A program made the position numbers and the translations under genes. Below, in pieces: positions 1 through 6,366 of a DNA stretch of 6,366 bases. The first letter of the stretch is position 1. The number at the start of each line of letters is the position of its first letter. Source of the DNA: Thermoleophilaceae bacterium (GTDB taxonomy: Bacteria > Actinomycetota > Thermoleophilia > Solirubrobacterales > Thermoleophilaceae); contig JACCZP010000011.1 in NCBI GenBank assembly GCA_013695885.1, positions 1 through 6,366 on the forward strand. Direction: 5' to 3'. The notes beneath the pieces are model-generated. The model was not told the origin of the DNA, made no database searches, and saw only the letters and a list, made by a program, of their open reading frames with translations.

Positions 1-10
1 CGGCGCGCGG

Positions 11-16
11 TATCAT
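11..16 (+). promoter_or_regulatory. possible -10 promoter element (TATCAT) for the gltBD operon
   Basis: TATCAT matches the sigma-70-type consensus TATAAT at five of six positions. It lies in the only AT-containing patch of an otherwise GC-saturated leader. Transcription would begin near positions 21-24, giving an untranslated leader of about 50 bases before the gltB TTG. The matching -35 box would fall before the window, so it cannot be checked. A single hexamer is weak evidence and this is inference; read-through from an upstream gene is the alternative. Confidence 0.3.
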
Positions 17-61
17 CATCAGGCTCAAGGCGGGCGCCGGTCCTGCGCGCGCGCGATGCAC

Positions 62-66
62 GAGGG
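62..66 (+). promoter_or_regulatory. ribosome binding site of gltB (GAGGG)
   Basis: GAGGG is complementary to the 3' end of 16S rRNA and ends six bases before the TTG at 73-75, which is suitable spacing. It decides the start of gltB. No ATG or GTG occurs in frame between the window edge and the catalytic Cys codon at 139-141, and TTG 73 is the only usual start codon there. Confidence 0.7.
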
Positions 67-72
67 ATCCTC

Positions 73-3000
73 TTGAACCGCACCAGTCAGCCTTCACGGG
101 CCGCCGGCCTCTACGACCCTGCGAACGAGCACGATGCCTGTGGCGTCGGCTTCGTGGCGCGTCTCGACGGCCGCCCCACCAACGACGTCATCCGCCGCTC
201 GATCACCGCGCTCGACAACCTCGAGCATCGCGGCGCAGCCGGGGCCGACCCCGAGACCGGCGATGGTGGGGGGATCCTCATCCAGATGCCGGACGAGTTC
301 TTCCGGCACACCGTGCGCGCCGAGTTGCCGCACCAGGGGCGCTACGGCGTGGCCGTGTGCTTCCTGCCCCGTCACGACCCGGCGCGCCGCCGGGAGCTCG
401 AGCGGCTGATCACGGAGACCGTCGAGTCGGAGGGCCAGCGGGTAATCGGCTGGCGTGACGTGCCGGTGGACGCCACGCACGCCGGTCGCGTCGCCCGCTC
501 CGTGGCCCCGGTGGTCAAGCACCTGTTCGTGGCCCAGGGCGACGGGCTGGCCGGTGGCCAGGACGCCTTCGAGCGCAAGCTCTACGTCATCCGCCGGCTG
601 GTGGAGCTCGCAGCCGGGGACGACCTGGCGATCCCGTCGTTCTCCTCGCGCACGCTCGTCTACAAGGGGATGCTCAACGCCCGCCAGGTGCCGGGCTACT
701 TCCCCGACCTCCGCGACGAGCGCATGAAGAGCGCGATGGCCATCGTGCACTCGCGCTTCTCCACCAACACGTTCCCGAGCTGGGAGCTTGCCCATCCCTA
801 CCGGATCATCGCCCACAACGGCGAGATCAACACGCTGATGGGGAACGTGAACTGGATGCGCGCGCGCGAGTCGGCGCTCGCCTCGCACCTGTTCGGCGAC
901 GACCTGGCGAAGACGATGCCGGTCGTGCGCCCCGGCAACTCGGACTCCGCGACCTTCGACAACGTGCTCGAGCTGCTGCTGCTCGCCGGGCGCTCACTGC
1001 CCCACGCGCTGATGATGATGATCCCCGAGCCGGACTCCGGGTGGGATGCGATGACCCCCGAGCTGCGCGGCTTCTACCAGTACCACGCGTGCCTCATGGA
1101 GCCGTGGGACGGGCCGGCCGCGGTGGCCTTCACCGACGGGCGCATGGTCGGCGCCACGCTCGACCGCAACGGCCTGCGGCCTGGGCGCTGGGTGGAGACC
1201 CGCGACGGCCACGTCGTGCTCGCCTCGGAGGCCGGCGTGCTGCCGGTCCAGCCGGACCAGGTGATCCGCAAGGGCCGCCTCGAGCCGGGCAAGCTGTTTG
1301 TGGTCGACCTCGAGCGCGGGCGCGTCATGGAGGACCACGAGGTGAAGCAGGAGGTCGCCCGGCGCAAGCCCTACGGCCGCTGGTACGCCGACCGCGCGGT
1401 GCGCATCGAGGACCTGCCCGACCGGCCCCCGCGGGTGCCGCGCGTCGAGCCGCTGCGCTCGCGCCAGCTCGCCTTCGGATGGTCGCAGGAGGACCTCCGC
1501 GTGCTGCTCGCGCCGATGGCCACCGCCGGCCAGGAGCCGACGGGCTCGATGGGCAACGACGCGGCGCTCGCGGTCTTCTCCGACCGCCAGCCACCGCTGT
1601 TCTCCTACTTCAAGCAGCTCTTCGCGCAGGTCACGAACCCGCCGATCGACCCGATCCGCGAGGACATCGTCATGAGCCTGGCGGTGGCGTTCGGCACGGA
1701 GGGCAACCTGCTGTACGAGTCGCCCGAGCACGCACACCAGCTCGTCCTCAAGCAGCCGATCCTGCGCAACCCCGAGCTCGAGAAGCTGCGCCGCGTATCC
1801 CACGACGTGTTCGCGTCCTCGAGCCTCGACATCACGTGGCCCGTCGCGGAGGGCGCCGAGGGGATGCTCCGCACGCTCGACCAGCTGTGCCGGGCGTCGT
1901 CGCGGTGCATGGAGGACGGCGAGAACATCCTCATCCTCACCGACCGCGAGGTGGGCCCCGACCGCGCGCCGCTCCCATCGCTGCTCGCGGTGGCCGCGGT
2001 GCACCACCACCTCGTCCGCGAAGGCACGCGCCTGCGCGCCGGCCTCGTGGTCGAGTCAGGGGAGCCGCGGGAGATTCACCACCTCGCCACGCTGCTGGGC
2101 TACGGGGCGAGTGCGATCAACCCCTACCTGATGTTCGAGTCGCTGGCCGAGCTCCACGCCGAGGGCCGGCTGCCGGAGGAGCTCTCGCACGTGGACGCCG
2201 AGGAGAAGCTCATCAAGGCCATCGGCAAGGGGCTCCTAAAGACCATCTCGAAGATGGGGATCTCCACGATCCAGTCCTACACGGGCGCCCAGATCTTCGA
2301 GGCCGTGGGCCTCGACACGCGCCTCGTCGATCGGCACTTCAACGGCACTTCATCACGCGTCGGCGGGGTGGGCGTGGACGTGCTCGCCGAGGAGGCGCTG
2401 GCCCGCCACCACCGCGCCTATCCCGGCGTCCACGAGGAGCTGCTGCCGGTGGGCGGTCTCTACACGTGGCGTCGCGACGGCGAGCGCCACATGTGGAACC
2501 CCGACACGATCGCCGCCCTCCAGCACTCCGTGCGCGGGGCGGTGGCGCACGGGACCGCAGCCACCAACGGGCGCGGGCCGCACGGCCCGGGCGCCGAGGG
2601 CGCCGGCGGTCCCGGTGCCGTCACCGGTAAGGACAACGGCAACGCCGGCGCCACCGGCGCTGCGGTCGCCGGGAACGGCGCGAGCGCGAACGGGACGAAC
2701 GGCGCGACCGACCCCCAGGCCGGCAACCTCTCCTACGCGGAGTTCGCCCGCCTCGTGAACGAGGAGAACGCCCGCCACGGGATGCTCCGCGGCCTGCTCG
2801 AGCTGAAGAAGCGTGATCCCGTGCCGCTCGAGGAGGTCGAGCCCGCGGCGGAGATCGTCAAGCGCTTCACCACCGGGGCGATGAGCTACGGGTCGATCTC
2901 CAAGGAGGCGCACGAGACCCTGGCCGTCGCCATGAACCGCATCGGCGGGAGGTCGAACACCGGCGAGGGCGGCGAGGATCCCGCCCGCTTCACGCCCGAC

Positions 3001-4824
3001 CCGAACGGCGACTCGCGGCGCTCGGCGATCAAGCAGGTGGCCTCGGCGCGCTTCGGCGTGACCACCGAGTACCTGGTCAACGCCGACGAGCTCCAGATCA
3101 AGATGGCTCAGGGCGCGAAGCCCGGCGAGGGCGGCCAGCTCCCCGGCCACAAGGTCGACGAGGTGATCGGCAAGCTGCGCTTCTCGACGCCCGGCGTCGC
3201 GCTCATATCGCCGCCGCCCCATCACGACATCTACTCGATCGAGGACCTCAAGCAGCTGATCTACGACCTGCGCTGCGGCAACCCCCGCGCGCGGGTGTCG
3301 GTGAAGCTCGCCGCCGAGCTCGGCGTGGGTACGGTGGCCGCCGGGGTGGCGAAGGCCAACGCCGACCACGTGGTGGTCGCCGGTCACGACGGCGGCACCG
3401 GCGCGTCGCCCCTGTCCTCGATCCAATCGGCCGGCGTGCCGTGGGAGATCGGCCTGGCCGAGACCCAGCAGACGCTGGTGCGCAACGACCTGCGCTCGCG
3501 CATCACAGTGCAGATCGACGGGCAGATGCGCACCGGGCGCGACGTGTTGGTGGCCGGCCTCCTCGGGGCCGAGGAGATGGGCTTCTCCACCGCCCCGCTC
3601 ATCGCCCTCGGCTGCATCATGATGCGGGTCTGCCACCTGAACACCTGCCCGGTGGGGATCGCCACGCAGGACCCGGAGCTGCGCAAGCGCTTCCGCGGGT
3701 CTCCCGAGCACGTGGTCGAGTACTTCATCCAGGTGGCCGAGGAGGTCCGCGGGCTGATGGCCACGCTCGGCGTCCGCGAGTTCAAGGACCTGATCGGCCG
3801 CACCGACTGGCTCGAGCCGAGCCAGGCCATCGAGCACTGGAAGGCTCGTGGGATCGACCTCTCGAACGTGCTCGCGGCGCCGGAGATCGGCATGGACACG
3901 CCGCTGTACAAGTGCCGCCCCCAGGAGCCCGTGCTCGACGACGCCATGGACCACGTGCTGATCGAGCACGCCCGCCCCGCCGTGGAGGGCCGCGTGCCCG
4001 ACGTGCGCATCAAGCACTCGATCCGCAACGTGAACCGCACCGTCGGCGGCCTGCTCTCCTCCTACATCGTGCGCGAGCTCGGCCCCGAGGGGCTGCCCGA
4101 GGGGACGATCGACGTGTCCCTCCAGGGGTCGGCCGGCCAGTCGTTCGGAGCGTGGCTCGCCCCGGGGGTCACCCTGTCCATCTGCGGAGAGACCAACGAC
4201 TACGCGGGCAAGGGGCTGTGCGGCGGCATCCTCGTCGTCCGCCCGCCCGAGGAGGCCGGATACCGGGCCGAGCACAACGTCATCTCCGGCAACACGCTCC
4301 TCTACGGCGCCACCGCCGGCCGCGCGTTCTTCAGCGGCCTTGCCGGCGAGCGCTTCGCGGTGCGCAACTCGGGCGCCGGCACGGTGGTCGAAGGCATCGG
4401 CGACCACGGGTGCGAGTACATGACCGGCGGTCGCGTGGTCGTGCTCGGCCCGACCGGGCGCAACTTCGCAGCGGGCATGAGCGGAGGGATCGCCTACGTG
4501 CTCGACGAGGACGGCGTGTTCGCGGGCCGCTGCAACATGGAGCTCGTCGGCTTCGACGACATCGACGAGGGAGATGCCATCGAGCTCCAGGACCTCGTCC
4601 GCGAGCACGCCGAGCGCACGGGCTCGGCGGTGGCCGAGCGCGTGCTGGCCGACTGGGACGAGATCCTTCCGAAGTTCGTCAAGGTCATGCCGCACGACTA
4701 CAAGCGGGCGCTCGAGGAGGCCGTGAAGGCCGAGCGCGACACGGGCCCGCACGAGGAGGCGGCCCGAGCTCCCGCCGACGCCGAGCACCAGCCGCTGACC
4801 GCCTTCGAGCGGTCCGGCGCGTAG
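73..4824 (+). CDS. gltB: glutamate synthase (NADPH) large (alpha) subunit
   Basis: GltB makes glutamate from 2-oxoglutarate and glutamine-derived ammonia in the cytoplasm (GS-GOGAT pathway), using electrons from GltD. The 1583-residue product shows the full family order. A class II glutamine amidotransferase domain starts at Cys23 (DACGVGF), the likely nucleophile exposed by removal of a 22-residue propeptide, with HSRFSTNT at 226-233, the oxyanion-hole AHNGE at 247-251, GNSDS at 288-292 and DRNGLRPG at 364-371. The central domain (about 465-760) has EPTGSMGND at 488-496. The FMN-binding barrel (about 890-1275) has KPGEGGQLPG at 1016-1025, HDGGTGASP at 1105-1113 and a CX5CX4C 3Fe-4S motif at Cys1181, Cys1187 and Cys1192. 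A C-terminal GXGXG beta-helix spans about 1310-1525. The start is TTG with a good Shine-Dalgarno. The protein is some 60-100 residues longer than most bacterial GltB proteins, largely because of a Gly/Ala-rich insert at 827-884. The adjacent gltD argues for the NADPH rather than the ferredoxin type. No frameshift or missing key residue was seen. Confidence 0.97.
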   Translation: MNRTSQPSRAAGLYDPANEHDACGVGFVARLDGRPTNDVIRRSITALDNLEHRGAAGADPETGDGGGILIQMPDEFFRHTVRAELPHQGRYGVAVCFLPRHDPARRRELERLITETVESEGQRVIGWRDVPVDATHAGRVARSVAPVVKHLFVAQGDGLAGGQDAFERKLYVIRRLVELAAGDDLAIPSFSSRTLVYKGMLNARQVPGYFPDLRDERMKSAMAIVHSRFSTNTFPSWELAHPYRIIAHNGEINTLMGNVNWMRARESALASHLFGDDLAKTMPVVRPGNSDSATFDNVLELLLLAGRSLPHALMMMIPEPDSGWDAMTPELRGFYQYHACLMEPWDGPAAVAFTDGRMVGATLDRNGLRPGRWVETRDGHVVLASEAGVLPVQPDQVIRKGRLEPGKLFVVDLERGRVMEDHEVKQEVARRKPYGRWYADRAVRIEDLPDRPPRVPRVEPLRSRQLAFGWSQEDLRVLLAPMATAGQEPTGSMGNDAALAVFSDRQPPLFSYFKQLFAQVTNPPIDPIREDIVMSLAVAFGTEGNLLYESPEHAHQLVLKQPILRNPELEKLRRVSHDVFASSSLDITWPVAEGAEGMLRTLDQLCRASSRCMEDGENILILTDREVGPDRAPLPSLLAVAAVHHHLVREGTRLRAGLVVESGEPREIHHLATLLGYGASAINPYLMFESLAELHAEGRLPEELSHVDAEEKLIKAIGKGLLKTISKMGISTIQSYTGAQIFEAVGLDTRLVDRHFNGTSSRVGGVGVDVLAEEALARHHRAYPGVHEELLPVGGLYTWRRDGERHMWNPDTIAALQHSVRGAVAHGTAATNGRGPHGPGAEGAGGPGAVTGKDNGNAGATGAAVAGNGASANGTNGATDPQAGNLSYAEFARLVNEENARHGMLRGLLELKKRDPVPLEEVEPAAEIVKRFTTGAMSYGSISKEAHETLAVAMNRIGGRSNTGEGGEDPARFTPDPNGDSRRSAIKQVASARFGVTTEYLVNADELQIKMAQGAKPGEGGQLPGHKVDEVIGKLRFSTPGVALISPPPHHDIYSIEDLKQLIYDLRCGNPRARVSVKLAAELGVGTVAAGVAKANADHVVVAGHDGGTGASPLSSIQSAGVPWEIGLAETQQTLVRNDLRSRITVQIDGQMRTGRDVLVAGLLGAEEMGFSTAPLIALGCIMMRVCHLNTCPVGIATQDPELRKRFRGSPEHVVEYFIQVAEEVRGLMATLGVREFKDLIGRTDWLEPSQAIEHWKARGIDLSNVLAAPEIGMDTPLYKCRPQEPVLDDAMDHVLIEHARPAVEGRVPDVRIKHSIRNVNRTVGGLLSSYIVRELGPEGLPEGTIDVSLQGSAGQSFGAWLAPGVTLSICGETNDYAGKGLCGGILVVRPPEEAGYRAEHNVISGNTLLYGATAGRAFFSGLAGERFAVRNSGAGTVVEGIGDHGCEYMTGGRVVVLGPTGRNFAAGMSGGIAYVLDEDGVFAGRCNMELVGFDDIDEGDAIELQDLVREHAERTGSAVAERVLADWDEILPKFVKVMPHDYKRALEEAVKAERDTGPHEEAARAPADAEHQPLTAFERSGA
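2551..2724 (+). other. low-complexity Gly/Ala/Asn/Thr-rich insert within GltB
   Basis: Residues 827-884 of GltB contain 44 Gly, Ala, Asn or Thr out of 58, no aromatic residue and only two Val. It lies between the end of the central-domain region (WNPDTIAALQHSVR) and the conserved SYAEFARLVNEE segment that leads into the FMN domain. In well-known GltB proteins such as that of E. coli these two segments are nearly adjacent. The reading frame stays open and GC-rich throughout, so it is translated rather than a frame error. An 11-base direct repeat (GAACGGCGCGA at 2673-2683 and 2697-2707) is 24 bases apart, a multiple of three, suggesting growth by in-frame duplication. It probably forms a flexible, disordered surface loop. 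Confidence 0.85.
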
Positions 4825-4837
4825 CCGCTCCCGGGCC
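4825..4837 (+). other. gltB-gltD intergenic gap lacking a clear Shine-Dalgarno
   Basis: Only 13 bases (CCGCTCCCGGGCC) separate the gltB stop from the gltD ATG. There is no room for a promoter or terminator, so the two genes are almost certainly one transcript. No AGGAGG-like sequence precedes the ATG; the nearest purine-rich triplet is GGG at 4833-4835, only two bases before it. Translation of gltD is therefore likely coupled to ribosomes finishing gltB, which would help keep the subunits in balance. The coupling is inference. Confidence 0.6.
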
Positions 4838-6364
4838 ATGGGCGACCTTCGCGGGTTCCTGGACATCGAGCGCGCCAAGGAGCCGAAGCGCGATCCCGGC
4901 GAGCGCCTGAGCGACTACCGGCACGTGCTCACCCAGCTCCCGGTGGCCGAGCTGCGCGACCAGGGCGCGCGTTGCATGGACTGTGGCGTGCCCTTCTGCC
5001 ACGAGGGCTGTCCGCTCGGCAACCTCATCCCGGACTGGAACGACCTGGTCTACCGCGACCGCTGGCGCGAGGCCCTCGACCAGCTCCACGCCACCAACAA
5101 CTTCCCCGAGCTCACCGGGCAGATCTGCCCGGCGCCGTGCGAGTCGGCCTGCGTGCTCGACATCAACTCGGACGCGGTGACCATCAAGCAGATCGAGCTC
5201 GCGATCGTCAACCGCGGCTTCGAGGAGGGCTGGATCGTCGCCGACCCGCCCGAGGAGCGCACCGGCCGGCGCGTGGCCGTCGTGGGCTCCGGTCCCGCCG
5301 GGATGGCGGTGGCGGCCGAGCTGAACAAGGCGGGCCACACGGTCGTCGTCTTCGAGCGCGACGAGACGGCCGGCGGCCTGAACCGCTTCGGCGTGCCGGA
5401 CTTCAAGCTCGAGAAGTGGGTCATCGACCGCCGCATCGCGCTGATGGAGGAGGAGGGCGTCGAGTTCCGCTGTGACGTCGACGTCGGTCGCGACGTCCGG
5501 GCGAGCGACCTGCGCCGCGACTACGACGCGGTGGTGGTGGCCACCGGCTCGCGCGTGCCCCGCGGGCTCGAGGCGCCGGGCAGCGACCTCGGCGGCATCC
5601 ATCGCGCGATGGACTACCTCTACCAGCGCAACCGCTGGGTGGCCGCCCGCGACGGTCGCCCGTTCCGGGACCTCGAGCCTGCCGACATGCCCGGCGGCGA
5701 GGAGATCAGCGCCGCGGGCAGGCACGTCGTCGTGGTGGGCGGCGGGGACACGGGGATGGACTGCATCGCCAACGCGCACCGCGAGGGGCCGGCCAGCGTC
5801 ACCCAGATCGACACCTACGCGCCGGTGCCCGAGGACGGCCGCTACCCGGAGACCCCGTGGCCGGAGGCACCGAAGCGCACGCCCTCCACCTACGCGCTCG
5901 ACGAGGGCGGCGACCGGCGCTTCGAGAGCACGGTCACCGGGTTCGAGGGCGGTGAGGACGGCCGCGTGGCCCGTGCGCACGTGGCCCACGTGCTGGGCAA
6001 GCGCGAGGTGGTGGAGGGCTCGGAGCAGACCGTCCCCGCCGATCTCGTGCTCGTGGCCATCGGCTTCACCCACCCCGAGCACGAGGGTGCGCTCGCCCAG
6101 CTGGGCGTCGAGCTCGACGACCGGGGCAACGTGCACACCGAGGGCTGGGAGACCTCGGTGGAGGGCGTCTTCGCCTGCGGCGACGCCCGCCGCGGCCAGT
6201 CCCTCACGGTGTGGGCGATCGCCGAGGGGCGCATCTGCGCCGGCGCGGTGGACCACTGGCTGTGCGGCACGGAGGGCATGCTCGAGCGCCAGTCGATCCA
6301 CGAGGCCACCGCCGGCGAGGGCGTCGTGTTCGGTCCGCCGGCCGAGGCGGTCACGCCAGCGTAG
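4838..6364 (+). CDS. gltD: glutamate synthase (NADPH) small (beta) subunit
   Basis: GltD is the NADPH-oxidising flavoprotein partner of GltB, delivering electrons through FAD and 4Fe-4S clusters to the large subunit. The 508-residue product begins MGDLRGFLDIER, which fits the usual GltD N-terminus and supports the ATG chosen. The N-terminal iron-sulfur domain has Cys46, Cys49, Cys54 and Cys58 (CX2CX4CX3C) and a second set at Cys97, Cys101 and Cys105 (CPAPCESAC), the two-cluster arrangement shared with dihydropyrimidine dehydrogenase. The FAD dinucleotide fold has GSGPAG at 150-155, the NADPH fold has GGGDTGMD at 301-308, and the C-terminal FAD motif GVFACGDARRGQS lies at 443-455, followed by WAIAEGR. 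It is slightly longer than many GltD proteins, partly from a loop at about 268-289. Related AegA-like or NfnB-like oxidoreductases share this architecture, but the position directly after gltB settles the assignment. Confidence 0.97.
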   Translation: MGDLRGFLDIERAKEPKRDPGERLSDYRHVLTQLPVAELRDQGARCMDCGVPFCHEGCPLGNLIPDWNDLVYRDRWREALDQLHATNNFPELTGQICPAPCESACVLDINSDAVTIKQIELAIVNRGFEEGWIVADPPEERTGRRVAVVGSGPAGMAVAAELNKAGHTVVVFERDETAGGLNRFGVPDFKLEKWVIDRRIALMEEEGVEFRCDVDVGRDVRASDLRRDYDAVVVATGSRVPRGLEAPGSDLGGIHRAMDYLYQRNRWVAARDGRPFRDLEPADMPGGEEISAAGRHVVVVGGGDTGMDCIANAHREGPASVTQIDTYAPVPEDGRYPETPWPEAPKRTPSTYALDEGGDRRFESTVTGFEGGEDGRVARAHVAHVLGKREVVEGSEQTVPADLVLVAIGFTHPEHEGALAQLGVELDDRGNVHTEGWETSVEGVFACGDARRGQSLTVWAIAEGRICAGAVDHWLCGTEGMLERQSIHEATAGEGVVFGPPAEAVTPA

Positions 6365-6366
6365 TG

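Noticed and set aside
43..55. Alternating GC run in the leader (CTGCGCGCGCGCG), considered as a regulatory hairpin or Z-DNA site
   Set aside because: Short CG alternation is common by chance at this GC content. I could not find a stable stem with a loop and U-tract or any riboswitch-like conserved core in 72 bases.
1041..2630. 529-codon + strand frame inside gltB, and a similar 489-codon frame at 3441-4910
   Set aside because: Both are out-of-frame readings of gltB made mostly of Arg, Ala, Gly and Pro, without any domain. The gltB frame shows continuous family motifs across the same region, so there is no frameshift or nested gene.
2551..2724. Low-complexity stretch as a possible fusion point of two separate genes or an intein
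   Set aside because: The frame is continuous, there is no stop, start or ribosome binding site, and intein or protease motifs are absent. Single-chain GltB with these domains on both sides is the normal family architecture.
2353..4878. 841-codon open frame on the minus strand opposite gltB
   Set aside because: It lies wholly opposite strongly supported gltB sequence. Its translation is rich in Arg, Ala, Gly, His, Val and Leu with no recognisable domain, as expected for the complement of GC-rich codons where stops are rare.
4685..6301. 538-codon open frame on the minus strand opposite gltD
   Set aside because: This is the antisense shadow of gltD, with low-complexity composition, no motif and no independent start signal. 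gltD itself carries every cofactor motif of its family.

Overview
This window is an ordinary housekeeping locus. It holds the two subunits of NADPH-type glutamate synthase (GOGAT), gltB and gltD, side by side on the + strand, and they fill almost all of it. The DNA is very GC-rich and third codon positions are nearly all G or C. Protein wording such as CMDCGVPFCHEGCP in GltD suggests a high-GC bacterium, most likely an actinomycete-type lineage (Actinomycetota, possibly a deep class such as Thermoleophilia). That placement is inference from composition and general resemblance, not from a search.

Layout: positions 1-72 are a short leader with a possible -10 element (TATCAT, 11-16) and a good ribosome binding site (GAGGG, 62-66). 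gltB runs from a TTG start at 73 to a TAG at 4822-4824. After a 13-base gap with no obvious Shine-Dalgarno, gltD runs from an ATG at 4838 to a TAG at 6362-6364. The last bases read TAGTG, so a further gene could start by overlapping the gltD stop, but the window ends there.

How the genes work together: GltD takes electrons from NADPH through FAD and passes them through iron-sulfur clusters to the 3Fe-4S cluster and FMN of GltB. GltB hydrolyses glutamine at its N-terminal Cys, channels the ammonia internally and makes glutamate from 2-oxoglutarate. With glutamine synthetase this forms the GS-GOGAT route of ammonium assimilation. All hallmark catalytic and cofactor motifs are present in both proteins, so both look functional.

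The one clear departure from the family is a low-complexity Gly/Ala/Asn/Thr-rich stretch of about 58 residues in GltB, between the central domain and the FMN domain. I found no mobile element, RNA gene, CRISPR array or novel system. The long open frames on the minus strand are by-products of the extreme GC content.
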